A DNA stretch of 64,000 nt from Saprospiraceae bacterium (GTDB lineage Bacteria > Bacteroidota > Bacteroidia > Chitinophagales > Saprospiraceae), in the NCBI GenBank assembly GCA_030729925.1, contig JANQWK010000093.1:1-64000 (forward strand), written 5' to 3'. Made by a program: the position numbers and the translations under genes. Below, one piece after another: positions 44,158 to 53,629 of the stretch. Within the stretch, counting starts at the first letter, position 1. Each line of letters opens with the position of its first letter. The notes below the pieces were generated by a model. The model was not told where the DNA came from and searched no databases. It saw only the letters and a program-made list of their open reading frames with translations.

Positions 44158-46911
44158 ATGAATTCATTCAAAACACTGCGTTTGCTGGCTTTGGGCCTTG
44201 TGCTGACCTTCACGCTCAGCGCACAGGAGGCCATACAGCTGCCTGAGGGTGTCACCAAAGGAGTTTCCGCAGAGGGAATTTCTGAATACCAATTGGACAA
44301 TGGACTAAAAGTCCTCTTGTTTCCGGATCCTTCCAAACCTCAAATTTTGGTTAATGTAACCTATTTGGTAGGTTCCCGGCACGAAGGTTATGGGGAAACG
44401 GGCATGGCGCACTTGCTCGAGCACCTTGTTTTTAAAGGTACGCCCCGTCACCCCAATATTCCACAGGAGTTGACGGAGCATGGCGCGCGACCCAATGGTA
44501 CCACCTGGTACGATCGCACCAATTATTTCGAGACATTCTCCGCGACAGAGGAAAACCTGCGCTGGGCACTCGATATGGAAGCAGACCGCATGATCAATTC
44601 TTTCATTAAGAAGGAAGACCTGGAAAGCGAAATGACTGTGGTGCGGAATGAGTTTGAAATGGGGGAAAACAGTCCTTCGTCTATCCTCATGGAACGGGTG
44701 ATGTCCACTGCGTTTTTGTGGCACAATTACGGGAAGTCAACCATCGGCGCTCGTGCAGATATCGAAAATGTTCCCATCGAGCGACTTCAGGCGTTTTACC
44801 GCAAGTATTACCAACCCGATAATGCGGTGTTGTTGGTTGCCGGAAAAATTGATGAGGCAGAAACGCTTGGTATGATCGCAGAATATTTCGGCGCTATTCC
44901 AAAACCCGACAGAATCATCTACGAAACTTATACCCGCGAACCTGTTCAGGACGGCGAGCGCAATGTAACGCTGAAGAGAGTAGGAGAGGTGCAGGTGGTT
45001 TCGGCCGGCTACCATATCGCACCGGCGGCACACCCTGATTTTCCTGCCCTGGATGTGTTGAGTGAAATCCTGACCAATACTCCTTCCGGTCGTTTGTACA
45101 AAGCACTGGTGGAAACAGAAAAAGCGACTTCTCAGTTTGGTTTTGCTTTTCCGCTAAAAGAGCCCGGCTATGCTTACTTCTCTGCCGATGTGCTTAAGGA
45201 TAAGTCCGTAGAGGAGGCCAAAGCGGCCATGCTTGGGGTGTTCGACAGCCTCGCTTACCATCCGCCTACAAAAGAAGAGGTGGATCGCGCCAAGACAAAA
45301 TTGTTGAAAGATTTTGAGTTGCAGTTCTCCAATACCAACACGGTAGGGCTCATCCTGAGCGAGTTTATTTCCAAAGGCGACTGGCGTTTGGCCTTTTTGT
45401 ACAGAGACTACCTCGAGCAGGTTACTGTAGAGGATGTGATCCGCGTGTCCAAGTTTTATTTCAAACCAGCCAACCGAACCGTGGGTGTTTTTGTGCCGGA
45501 AGCAGCTCCAGACCGCGTTGAGGTGCCTGAAATTGCCGATATCGCAGTGCTGCTGAAAGATTTCAAAGGGAAGGAGGCTGTTGCACAGGGCGAGGCTTTT
45601 GAGCCTACTCCTGAAAATATCAATGCCCGCACCCAGCGCTTTAATGCTGATAATAAGGGACTGGAGGTTGCTTTGCTTCCCAAAGAAACCCGTGGCGATA
45701 TCGTGGTGTTTAATATGGTACTCCGACTGGGCGACGAAAAGAGCCTGGAGGGCAAGTCTGCCATCGGCAGCTTGACCGCTTCCATGCTGGACAAGGGTAC
45801 CGCTAATTTTACCCGCGAGCAACTCGCCGAGAAATTCGACCAGCTCAAGGCTAATGTGCGCCTGGGCGGCGATGCTACTTCTGTGAGTGTATCGGTGCAA
45901 ACCGAACGGTCACGCCTGATTGAGGTGATGGATGTATTGGCAGAAGTCCTCAAACAGCCTACTTTCCCGGAAGAGGAGTTGAAAAAATTGAAGGATGCAC
46001 AGCGGGCACAGCTTGAAGAGGCCAGCGCTGATCCTATGGCCCTCGCTCAGAATGAGTTTATGCAGGTGATGAGTCCTTTCCCCAAAGGACACGTGAATTA
46101 CAGCGGCTCATTTGCCGAGGAGCTGGAGGAGATCAATGCGGTGACGATTGACCAGATCCGACAGTTTTATGCCGATTATTACGGTGCAAATGCCGCAACG
46201 CTTGCCGTAGTGGGTGATTTTGACGATGCAGCCGTGAAAGCAGCGATAGATAAGCACTTTGCAGAATGGAACAGCGCCAAAACCTACAAAAGAATTGAGG
46301 TTCCGTTTGTAGCGCCGACTGCGCTGAACAAAAACATCGAGACTCCCGATAAGGCCAATGCGATGTTCTTTGCAGGGATGAAGGTGCGCATGACCAACAG
46401 CGATCCGGATTATGCCGCTATGGTGATGGGCAACCTGATCCTGGGTGGCGGTTTCCTCAACTCGCGCTTGGCCACCCGCATTCGCCAGCAAGAGGGTCTG
46501 AGCTACGGCGTAGGTTCTTTCTTCAACGCCCATCCGGTAAATGAAGATGCCATGTTTGGAGCTTATGCGATCTATGCCCCGGAGAATGTCGAGAAATTGG
46601 AAAAGGCCTTCAAGGAAGAGGTGGAGCGTGCCGTGAAGGAAGGTTTTACCGCCGAAGAACTGGAAGCGGCCAAGACGGGCTGGTTGCAGCAACAACAGCT
46701 CACCCGATCTCAGGATGGCAGTCTGGCCGGAATCTGGAATGGCTACCTGTTTTTCAACCGCGATTTCACTTGGGATCAGCAATTGGAAGACAGTGTCCGC
46801 AACCTGACTGTAGAGGATGTGAACCGCGCTTTCAGCAAAAATATTGACGTGGAAAAACTGGTCATGATCAAGGCCGGTGATTTTGCTAAATTGAAGCAGA
46901 CCAAGCCTTAA
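44158..46911 (+). CDS. M16-family zinc peptidase, two-domain
   Basis: A 917-residue periplasmic insulinase-like peptidase. Signal peptide ends LTFTLSAQ. The first domain holds the inverted zinc motif HLLEH (85-89) in GMAHLLEHLVFKG and the third ligand Glu165 in VVRNEFEMGEN. The second half repeats the fold (LPKETRGDIVVFNMVLRLG, ending with SRLATRIRQQEGLSYGVGSFF) but lacks the zinc motif, as in bacterial M16B/C proteins that form a clamshell. Such enzymes degrade peptides in the periplasm. It stands alone, downstream of the photolyase operon by 111 bases, and ends at a shared terminator. Confidence 0.92.
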   Translation: MNSFKTLRLLALGLVLTFTLSAQEAIQLPEGVTKGVSAEGISEYQLDNGLKVLLFPDPSKPQILVNVTYLVGSRHEGYGETGMAHLLEHLVFKGTPRHPNIPQELTEHGARPNGTTWYDRTNYFETFSATEENLRWALDMEADRMINSFIKKEDLESEMTVVRNEFEMGENSPSSILMERVMSTAFLWHNYGKSTIGARADIENVPIERLQAFYRKYYQPDNAVLLVAGKIDEAETLGMIAEYFGAIPKPDRIIYETYTREPVQDGERNVTLKRVGEVQVVSAGYHIAPAAHPDFPALDVLSEILTNTPSGRLYKALVETEKATSQFGFAFPLKEPGYAYFSADVLKDKSVEEAKAAMLGVFDSLAYHPPTKEEVDRAKTKLLKDFELQFSNTNTVGLILSEFISKGDWRLAFLYRDYLEQVTVEDVIRVSKFYFKPANRTVGVFVPEAAPDRVEVPEIADIAVLLKDFKGKEAVAQGEAFEPTPENINARTQRFNADNKGLEVALLPKETRGDIVVFNMVLRLGDEKSLEGKSAIGSLTASMLDKGTANFTREQLAEKFDQLKANVRLGGDATSVSVSVQTERSRLIEVMDVLAEVLKQPTFPEEELKKLKDAQRAQLEEASADPMALAQNEFMQVMSPFPKGHVNYSGSFAEELEEINAVTIDQIRQFYADYYGANAATLAVVGDFDDAAVKAAIDKHFAEWNSAKTYKRIEVPFVAPTALNKNIETPDKANAMFFAGMKVRMTNSDPDYAAMVMGNLILGGGFLNSRLATRIRQQEGLSYGVGSFFNAHPVNEDAMFGAYAIYAPENVEKLEKAFKEEVERAVKEGFTAEELEAAKTGWLQQQQLTRSQDGSLAGIWNGYLFFNRDFTWDQQLEDSVRNLTVEDVNRAFSKNIDVEKLVMIKAGDFAKLKQTKP

Positions 46912-46927
46912 AATTTGGTTGATAAGT

Positions 46928-46970
46928 AAAAAAGGGTGGCCGGAGCATTTGCTCCGACCACCCTTTTTTT
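46928..46970. terminator. Bidirectional intrinsic terminator
   Basis: A-run, then GGGTGGCCGGAGCA (46934-46947) pairing with TGCTCCGACCACCC, then seven T to 46970. There is a single C-A mismatch in the stem. It lies between the convergent M16 peptidase and VPS10-like genes and has tails for both. Confidence 0.92.
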
Positions 46971-46985
46971 ATCCCAGACTCAATC

Positions 46986-49900
46986 TTATGGTTTAATAGC
47001 TTTTTTAGTCTGGATCAAATCAACCGTCATTTCCTTCACCTTTTGGTTAAAGGTGGGGATTTTTTCGACTTTGATCTGTTCGAAAGTCTCTAATTGTGCG
47101 TCAATTTTCACTTCCAAGTCCTGTTGTACCTCAATGGACTGCTTGGTAGGGCGATAATTGCCTCTGCCCATCAGGGAATTCAGGTGTGCCAGTTTGTTGG
47201 TCAGTTTAATCGGGAAGTTAAGCGGATCCTGGTTGCTCTGGTTTTGCGTCTGGTACAACTCTTCTTCCACCGCAGTCATTTCTTTGATGATTTCCTCACC
47301 GAGTGCAACGATATCCTTCATCTCGGGGTCGCTCTTAGCTCTGGCGTTGAAGGCCTTAATCTGAGCGCGGATGTCCCGAATTTCGATAATGGTTTCGTGG
47401 GCCTCGGTAATTTTATCTACGACAGCTTTGGTGAAGTCAAACTGTGCCTGAAGGTCTTCCAGGCTGGACTCTGACCGCGGATCCATAACGATTTCAACGG
47501 GTTGCTCTTGGTGCTCTTCTCCTACGGTCAGGCGCACGGTAAACTTACCGGGCACGGCAAGCGGTCCGGTCAAAGAACCTGCCCATAAGATCATACCCTC
47601 GAATGCTTTCCCATCTTCGTAGCGCATATCCCACACGAAGGTATTGCCACCGGCCACGACTTCGTCCATTTTGTGGGCGCGGTCTTTGGCAGCGGTAGAA
47701 AACTCCTTGATCAAATCGCCATCGGGTTCGTAGAACGAAAGTTTAACCACTTGGTCGGCTGCAGGTTTTTCTTTGAAATAGAAATTTACCATCACACCAC
47801 CGGGGTGGTTCTGTCCCACGGTCAGGAACTGGTTGCTGCTGCCGGGTCTCCATCTGCGGCCTGACCCCATGCGGTAGCTGGGCATGGGCTGGAACAAGTG
47901 ATAGTCGCTGTTGGCCACTTCCTCGCTCAATTGGTGTAGGGGAGTAAGGTCGTCAATCAACCAGAAACTTCTTCCCTGGGTTGCAGCAATCAGGTTGTCG
48001 TTTTTGATGGTCAGGTCGGTAATCGGAACGATAGGCAGGTTCAACTGGAACGGTTTCCAGCTCGCACCATCGTCGAAAGAAACGTACATGCCTGTCTCTG
48101 TACCTGCATACAACAATCCTGCGCGTTTTGGATCTGCGCGCACTACCCGGGTAAAGTGTTCTTTGTCAATACCACCGGTAATCAGGGTCCATGTTTTGCC
48201 GTAATCCTTGGTTTTGTACAGATAAGGGGTATAGTCTCCCAATTTGTATCGGGTTCCTGCCACATAAGCGCCACCTTTTACAAACGGATCGGGGTCAATA
48301 CTGTTGATCATCGTCCATTCCGGCATGCTCGGAGGAGTTACATTTGACCAGTTTTTGCCGCCGTCCTTGCTCACGTGGATCAAACCATCGTCCGAACCCG
48401 CCCATAGCAAGTCCTTTTCGTAGGGCGATTCACAGGCAGCAAATACCGTACAATAATATTCCACACCGGTATTGTCTTTGGTAATATCACCACCGGAAGA
48501 TACCAGTTTGGCAGGATCATTGCGGGTAAGATCGGGGCTGATCAGTTCCCAGGACTCTCCGCCGTCTGTACTCACATGCAGGTGGTTGGACGCTGCATAC
48601 AATTTATCGGATGCGTGAGGGGAAAAGAAGATGGGGAAGTTCCACTGGAACCGGTACTTCATCCCTTCTGCACCATAGCCCATGGGGTTGTCGGGATACA
48701 CGTTGATGCCTCGGTTTTGGCTGGTGCGGTGGTTCATGCGTTCGAGCAAGCCACCATAGCTGCCACCATAAACCACGTCGTTATCGGTAGGATCTACTGC
48801 CAGGTGAGCACTTTCTCCACCTGCAGAAGGTTCCCAATGATCTTCCGTGATAGCAAACCCATCGGTTCGGTGCAATACCCGGAGGGTACTGTTGTCCTGT
48901 TGGGCGCCGTAAATCCGGTAAGGGAAATTATTGTCGGTTGTTACGCGATAAAACTGTGCGGTCGGCTGGTTGTGGTAAGTCGTCCAGTTTTCGCCGCCGT
49001 CAAAGCTCACCTGTGCACCACCGTCGTCGGCAATTACCATACGCTGGTTGTTTTCCGGTGCAATCCACAGATCGTGGTGGTCGCCATGGGGAGCATTGAA
49101 AGACTTAAAGGTCCTTCCGCCGTCGGTTGACTTGTGGTAGCTCACATTCATCACATATACCACCTCTTCATCCTGGGTATCGGCGTAAATGCGGGAATAG
49201 TACCAGGCGCGCTGGCGCAAGTTACGATCGCTATTTACTTTAGTCCAGGTATCGCCACCATCATCAGAGCGAAACACGCCACCGTTGGCATTTTCAATGA
49301 TGGCAAAAACTCGGTTGGAATTGACAGGAGAAACAGTCACCCCGATAATGCCGAGCAATCCTTCAGGCATCCCTTTGTTGGCAGAAATATTCACCCAAGT
49401 GTCTCCACCGTCCGTACTTTTCCACAGGGCAGAACCTTCTCCGCCTGACTCCAGGCTGTAAGGTGTGCGGCGAACCCTCCAGGTAGAAGCATAGATCACG
49501 CGTGGATTTCCGGGATCCAAGATCAGGTCGCAACCACCGGCATCGGGGTTAACGAAGAGGATTTTCTCCCAGTTTTTGCCCCCGTCTTTGGATCGGTAAA
49601 TACCGCGCTCCTCTCCGGGCTTAAACAAATCGCCCAGGACAGCAGCATATACCAAATCCGGGTTTTGTGGGTGTACGCGGATACGAGGGATATGTCGGGA
49701 GTTTTCCAGCCCGATATGTGCCCAGGTTTTTCCGGCATCTACGGATTTGTACATACCATAGCCGTAGGAAACGTTACCCCTTACGGTGACTTCTCCGCCG
49801 CCCACATAAATCACATTGGGATCCGAAACGGCGACCTCAACGGCACCAATAGACCCTCCGAAGTAGCCATCGGAAATATTGCCCCAGGTCTGTCCCCCGT

Positions 49901-50138
49901 CCTCTGTTTTCCAGACACCACCACCAGTGGCACCCATATAAAACAGATTGGGTTTGCCGGGAACTCCCGTTACTGCCGCAGAGCGACCTCCTCTGAAGGG
50001 GCCAATGCTGCGCCATTGCAGTGAATTGTACAACGATTCGTCATAAGTAAGGGTTTTACCCGCTTTCTGTCCTGAAAGCGGCAGAACCATACCCACGACC
50101 ATCAACCATAAAAATAGTTTAAAGGTAGGTTTGATCAT
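46986..50138 (-). CDS. VPS10/sortilin-like secreted beta-propeller protein
   Basis: A 1050-residue protein. Signal peptide MIKPTFKLFLWLMVVGM... ends near LSGQ. About eleven Asp-box (BNR) repeats of the form S/T-x-D-G-G-x-x-W are visible, such as KTEDGGQTW, RSKDGGKNW, KSTDGGDTW and RSDDGGDTW, which define a ten-bladed sortilin-type propeller. The opening WRSIGPFRGGRSAAVTG is the common start of this family in Bacteroidota. The last 200 residues are charged and helical (coiled-coil-like). Family members are secreted, and a glycosidase role is often annotated without proof. The ATG at 50138 is chosen as it begins the signal peptide. The promoter at 50156-50185 reads toward it. Confidence 0.85.
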   Translation of the reverse strand: MIKPTFKLFLWLMVVGMVLPLSGQKAGKTLTYDESLYNSLQWRSIGPFRGGRSAAVTGVPGKPNLFYMGATGGGVWKTEDGGQTWGNISDGYFGGSIGAVEVAVSDPNVIYVGGGEVTVRGNVSYGYGMYKSVDAGKTWAHIGLENSRHIPRIRVHPQNPDLVYAAVLGDLFKPGEERGIYRSKDGGKNWEKILFVNPDAGGCDLILDPGNPRVIYASTWRVRRTPYSLESGGEGSALWKSTDGGDTWVNISANKGMPEGLLGIIGVTVSPVNSNRVFAIIENANGGVFRSDDGGDTWTKVNSDRNLRQRAWYYSRIYADTQDEEVVYVMNVSYHKSTDGGRTFKSFNAPHGDHHDLWIAPENNQRMVIADDGGAQVSFDGGENWTTYHNQPTAQFYRVTTDNNFPYRIYGAQQDNSTLRVLHRTDGFAITEDHWEPSAGGESAHLAVDPTDNDVVYGGSYGGLLERMNHRTSQNRGINVYPDNPMGYGAEGMKYRFQWNFPIFFSPHASDKLYAASNHLHVSTDGGESWELISPDLTRNDPAKLVSSGGDITKDNTGVEYYCTVFAACESPYEKDLLWAGSDDGLIHVSKDGGKNWSNVTPPSMPEWTMINSIDPDPFVKGGAYVAGTRYKLGDYTPYLYKTKDYGKTWTLITGGIDKEHFTRVVRADPKRAGLLYAGTETGMYVSFDDGASWKPFQLNLPIVPITDLTIKNDNLIAATQGRSFWLIDDLTPLHQLSEEVANSDYHLFQPMPSYRMGSGRRWRPGSSNQFLTVGQNHPGGVMVNFYFKEKPAADQVVKLSFYEPDGDLIKEFSTAAKDRAHKMDEVVAGGNTFVWDMRYEDGKAFEGMILWAGSLTGPLAVPGKFTVRLTVGEEHQEQPVEIVMDPRSESSLEDLQAQFDFTKAVVDKITEAHETIIEIRDIRAQIKAFNARAKSDPEMKDIVALGEEIIKEMTAVEEELYQTQNQSNQDPLNFPIKLTNKLAHLNSLMGRGNYRPTKQSIEVQQDLEVKIDAQLETFEQIKVEKIPTFNQKVKEMTVDLIQTKKAIKP

Positions 50139-50155
50139 AATATTTTGTTTTGATT

Positions 50156-50185
50156 CAAAATTAAAAAATAAGACTGCATGCACAA
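50156..50185 (-). promoter_or_regulatory. Bacteroidota-type promoter for the VPS10-like gene
   Basis: On the minus strand, TTG (plus 50183-50185), a 19-base spacer and TAATTTTG (plus 50156-50163), an exact TAnnTTTG element. It lies 17 bases upstream of the ATG at 50138, so the leader would be short. Confidence 0.55.
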
Positions 50186-50243
50186 GTTTTTAGGACATTA
50201 AATGCCGTTATAGGGGATAAAAACACAATACCCGGAGATGTTG

Positions 50244-50251
50244 TACCTTTG
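50244..50251 (+). promoter_or_regulatory. Possible -7 promoter element for the DUF4403 gene
   Basis: TACCTTTG matches TAnnTTTG exactly and lies 22 bases before the ATG at 50274. No clear TTG is seen 17-23 bases upstream. Together with the minus-strand promoter at 50156-50185 it makes a compact divergent control region. Confidence 0.4.
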
Positions 50252-50273
50252 TAACTCATTCAAGCCCCCAATC

Positions 50274-51641
50274 ATGTCAAAAAATCATTTTTTGTTGATC
50301 ATCAGTGTGTTATTGTTTTTTCAGGCTTGTACATCCACTCAAAAAATCGAGAAACCCTTGGAAAGCTATTTGCCGACTGCCGCTCCGGAGTCCCCGTCTG
50401 TGCTGAATATCCCCGTAGCCATTGATCTCAGGTCGCTGGAGACTTCGCTCAACCAGAATTTTTCCGGGGTTCTATACGAAGATAACGACCTGAATGATGG
50501 GGACAACATGATGTTGCGGGCAGAACGGATAGATGCGATTAAGATAGGTTTCCGCGAAGGGTTCATCACGTATTCCCTCCCCTTGTCCATCTGGGTGCGG
50601 TACAACCTGGGCATCAGCAAGGTGGAGGCAAAGGGAAGCATTATGCTTGATTTTGAGACGACTTACGATATCAATCCCGATTGGCAGTTTCAAACCAACA
50701 CCGTGCTGCTTCGCCACCAGTGGATTGTAAAACCCAGCGTCAAACTCATCGGGATACAGATTCCTGCCGGTTTTATCGCCGATATCTTGCTGAAATACAG
50801 CAAGGATAACCTGGCGGCTGCGATTGACGAACAGATTGCAGGGAGCTTTGACCTGAGGGGTACTATGGAGACCACCTGGAAGCAGATGTTTGAACCTATG
50901 CTGGTGTCAGAGACTTATCAGACCTGGTTGCAGGTGAACCCTGTGGACATTGGGATGAGTCCCCTGAAGCTCCGTGGAGATACCCTTACCGGAACCCTCA
51001 TGGTAACCTCCATGCCGACGGTCATTCTGGGAGAAAAACCGGCGCTGAGCACACCCTCTCCGCTTCCGGCATTTGATTACCGCCAACCCGATACCACAAC
51101 TTTTCAGCTGCACCTCAAAACAGCGGTCACCTATGCCGATGCGGAACAGTTGCTGAAGCAGGAACTGCTGGGGTCGGTGTTTTCCCAGGGAAGCAAATCG
51201 GTCACCCTGGAAGATATATCCCTTTACGGCAGAAACGACCGACTGGTGGTGGAGCTTACCCTCTCCGGCGCCTACCAGGGCGGCATTTACCTGGAGGGTA
51301 CTCCCGTTTTTAACAAAGCGCGAAATACCATAGATATTGACGGACTCGAATTTACGCTCAATACCCGAAACGTCTTGTTCAAAACAGGGAGCTGGTTGCT
51401 CAAAAGTACCATCAAAAGCGAAATTCAGGAAAACCTTGACTTTTTGCTCGCCTACAATCTGAATGACATGCGCGAACAAATCCAAATCCAACTTCAAGAC
51501 TACCCTGTGACCAAAGATGTCACGCTTCAGGGAAACCTGGATGCATTTGAAATTTCAGACGCCTTTCTTTCTCCTCAACAAATGGTAGTTTGGATGACCC
51601 TGAGAGGAAAGGCTCAAATTTTGGTAAAGGGACTAAACTGA
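50274..51641 (+). CDS. DUF4403 family lipoprotein
   Basis: A 455-residue protein. The N terminus has a lipobox (SVLLFFQAC), so it is probably a lipoprotein. LNIPVAIDLRSLETSLNQNFSGVLYEDND (cited as a family feature, read by eye) opens the DUF4403 fold, which is built of two similar halves and is related to lipid-binding TULIP-like or periplasmic lipid-transfer domains in some analyses; that relationship is not certain. Length fits the family. The ATG at 50274 is chosen over 50238 because it starts the signal peptide. It is convergent with the small lipoprotein gene, separated by 25 bases. Confidence 0.8.
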   Translation: MSKNHFLLIISVLLFFQACTSTQKIEKPLESYLPTAAPESPSVLNIPVAIDLRSLETSLNQNFSGVLYEDNDLNDGDNMMLRAERIDAIKIGFREGFITYSLPLSIWVRYNLGISKVEAKGSIMLDFETTYDINPDWQFQTNTVLLRHQWIVKPSVKLIGIQIPAGFIADILLKYSKDNLAAAIDEQIAGSFDLRGTMETTWKQMFEPMLVSETYQTWLQVNPVDIGMSPLKLRGDTLTGTLMVTSMPTVILGEKPALSTPSPLPAFDYRQPDTTTFQLHLKTAVTYADAEQLLKQELLGSVFSQGSKSVTLEDISLYGRNDRLVVELTLSGAYQGGIYLEGTPVFNKARNTIDIDGLEFTLNTRNVLFKTGSWLLKSTIKSEIQENLDFLLAYNLNDMREQIQIQLQDYPVTKDVTLQGNLDAFEISDAFLSPQQMVVWMTLRGKAQILVKGLN

Positions 51642-51666
51642 AAAAGATTTTTCCCGAAGGGGAGCA

Positions 51667-52062
51667 TCACCGTTTCACCAACGTAAGGGTTCTGGGGTTG
51701 CCATTGTCCACCATAAATATGCGCATGCTGTCCGAGGTAAGCAGACTGATGCTCACAATTTTTTCTGTGGAGGCGAGGTTGAGGGTGTCCAAAGTGTGTA
51801 GCAGATTCCCTTCCAGGAAAAAACTGCCGGCTTCTTTGTAGTTGAGGGTACTTTGATAGTTGTAAGCCATCTGCTTAGGGTCAAACCTAAAGTGGATCTC
51901 TTCCGGGTTGACCGGCAGTGGCTTGTCCTTTTCTGTGATGGCAACTGCCACCCAGTGACCGCCAAGCTCCGATGCGGTGATCGGAGCCTGACAGCCGCTA
52001 AGCAACAGACCATATAAACTGATTAGGATTCCAGATAAACTAAGGGTCTGATTCATTTTCAT
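51667..52062 (-). CDS. Small lipocalin-like lipoprotein
   Basis: A 131-residue protein with signal peptide and lipobox LLLSGC (Cys about residue 24). The rest is beta-rich: LGGHWVAVAI, IHFRFDPKQMAYNYQ, FFLEGNLLHTL, IVSISLLTSDSMRIFM, an order of strands like the lipocalin-like or DUF-type domains that begin with a GxW motif. No catalytic residues. It starts 6 bases downstream of the nhaD stop, so it is probably co-transcribed with the antiporter. Confidence 0.65.
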   Translation of the reverse strand: MKMNQTLSLSGILISLYGLLLSGCQAPITASELGGHWVAVAITEKDKPLPVNPEEIHFRFDPKQMAYNYQSTLNYKEAGSFFLEGNLLHTLDTLNLASTEKIVSISLLTSDSMRIFMVDNGNPRTLTLVKR

Positions 52063-52068
52063 AACTAC

Positions 52069-53445
52069 TTAACCTACCAAGCCGCTGATAATGGGTTGCA
52101 ACAACAAAAAGGCAATTCCGCCGGCAACAAAGCCCAATGCAGCAAGCCAGGTGATTTTTTTAAGGTACCAGATAAAGTCAATTTTTTCCATACCCATGGC
52201 CGCAACTCCTGCCGCCGATCCAATAATCAACATACTTCCGCCTGTACCGGCAGCAAAAGCAATGAAATGCCAAAGTTTCGCATCCATCGGCTCGGTGTAC
52301 ATCCCCATGGAAGCAGCTACCAGCGGTACGTTATCAATAATTGCAGAAGTTACCCCCAGCAGCATGATGACCAAATCCTGATTTGGAATGGTGGTTTGAA
52401 GGCCTTCAGCCAAAAACCGAAGCGTTCCTACGCCATTGGCTACTAAGGTCTCCAGGGCAGCCACGGCCATCAGGATCCCCAAGAAGAACAAGATACTCGA
52501 CATTTCAATTCTGGATAGAGCAACGTGCGCTGAATAGGTATGTTTGCGCTCTTCCGTAAAGTCTTCCTCCGGATGAATGTATTCCGAAACCAGCCATACC
52601 ACGCCCAAACCCAGCATCATGCCTACATAAGGAGGCAGGTGGGTAATGGTTTTGAAAAAGGGTACAAAAACAATCGCGCCAAGTCCCAAGAACAACATGG
52701 TTCGGCTGCTCAACAACTTTTGTGCATCCGGATCTTCGGCGTTTTCGTCAATGTTGATGTCCCCTTTGAAAGGAGAAAGGAAGGAAGCCACAAAAAAGGG
52801 CAGGGCAAAACACACGATTGAAGGAATAACCAAGTGTTCGATCAGACCGGCGGTTGAAACCTTCTTGCCAATCCACAACATGGTCGTGGTAACATCGCCA
52901 ATGGGCGACCAGGCTCCACCCGCATTCGCAGCAATAACCACCATGGCAGCATACCACAAACGCTCGTTGCGATCCGGAATGATTTTGCGCAGCAAGGTAA
53001 CCAAAACGATAGTAGCGGTGAGGTTGTCAATGATCGCCGAAAGGATGAAACCCAAAATACCCACAATCCATAGGAGCTTTTTCTTGCTTCTGGTCTTTAC
53101 CCAATTTTTCAAGACAGAAAAACCCCTGTGAAGGTCAATGATCTCCACAATAGTCATGGCTCCGATCAGGAAGATGAGAATTTCGGCAATTTTGCCCAGA
53201 TGGTGCAGCAAAGCTCCTGTGAAACCTTCCTCGGCTTCCAGGTGATCCCCGCCTCCCATTAAAGAGAAAATATGGTTGTGAGAATCAATGATTTCTACAG
53301 ATCCCTGGTAAAACCCGACAGCCAGAAGCGCCCACATGAACGCCCCCATGAGCAGGGCAGGTACGGTTTTGTCCAACTTTAGGGGATGCTCAAAAACAAT
53401 GGTTAAGTAACCAAGGATAAAAGCTAAAACGATTAGTGTAAACAT
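52069..53445 (-). CDS. nhaD: NhaD-type Na+/H+ antiporter
   Basis: A 458-residue inner-membrane protein with about 12 predicted TM helices. Family landmarks include LDKTVPALLMGAFMWALL, LIFLIGAMTIVEIID, FILSAIIDNLTATIVL, VVIAANAGGAWSPIGDVTTTMLW and ISAIIDNVPLVAAS-like TSAIIDNVPLVAASMG; the paired IIDN(L/V) motifs with Asp and Asn are likely ion-coupling sites. It exports Na+ or Li+ in exchange for protons. A small lipoprotein follows after 6 bases. The gene is divergent from dusB. Confidence 0.92.
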   Translation of the reverse strand: MFTLIVLAFILGYLTIVFEHPLKLDKTVPALLMGAFMWALLAVGFYQGSVEIIDSHNHIFSLMGGGDHLEAEEGFTGALLHHLGKIAEILIFLIGAMTIVEIIDLHRGFSVLKNWVKTRSKKKLLWIVGILGFILSAIIDNLTATIVLVTLLRKIIPDRNERLWYAAMVVIAANAGGAWSPIGDVTTTMLWIGKKVSTAGLIEHLVIPSIVCFALPFFVASFLSPFKGDINIDENAEDPDAQKLLSSRTMLFLGLGAIVFVPFFKTITHLPPYVGMMLGLGVVWLVSEYIHPEEDFTEERKHTYSAHVALSRIEMSSILFFLGILMAVAALETLVANGVGTLRFLAEGLQTTIPNQDLVIMLLGVTSAIIDNVPLVAASMGMYTEPMDAKLWHFIAFAAGTGGSMLIIGSAAGVAAMGMEKIDFIWYLKKITWLAALGFVAGGIAFLLLQPIISGLVG

Positions 53446-53590
53446 AAGGTTGGTTTTTCAAAAGGTTAGCTGTTCTGCGTAAAATTAAAATATTCTTGTT
53501 CTTCGCTGAATTTTTCCCAAAAAATATTTTTGCACGGTCAGAAAGTTAACACACCTCGAGGATGTAAATCGAAATTTGCCGAATATAACG

Positions 53591-53598
53591 TATCTTTG
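53591..53598 (+). promoter_or_regulatory. Possible -7 promoter element for dusB
   Basis: TATCTTTG, an exact TAnnTTTG match, 31 bases upstream of the ATG at 53630. No TTG occurs at the optimal distance (one at 53576 is 12 bases away). It fits the -7 elements seen elsewhere in the window. Confidence 0.4.
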
Positions 53599-53629
53599 GG
53601 GTTTAACAAAGACCAATCCGGAAATTGAT

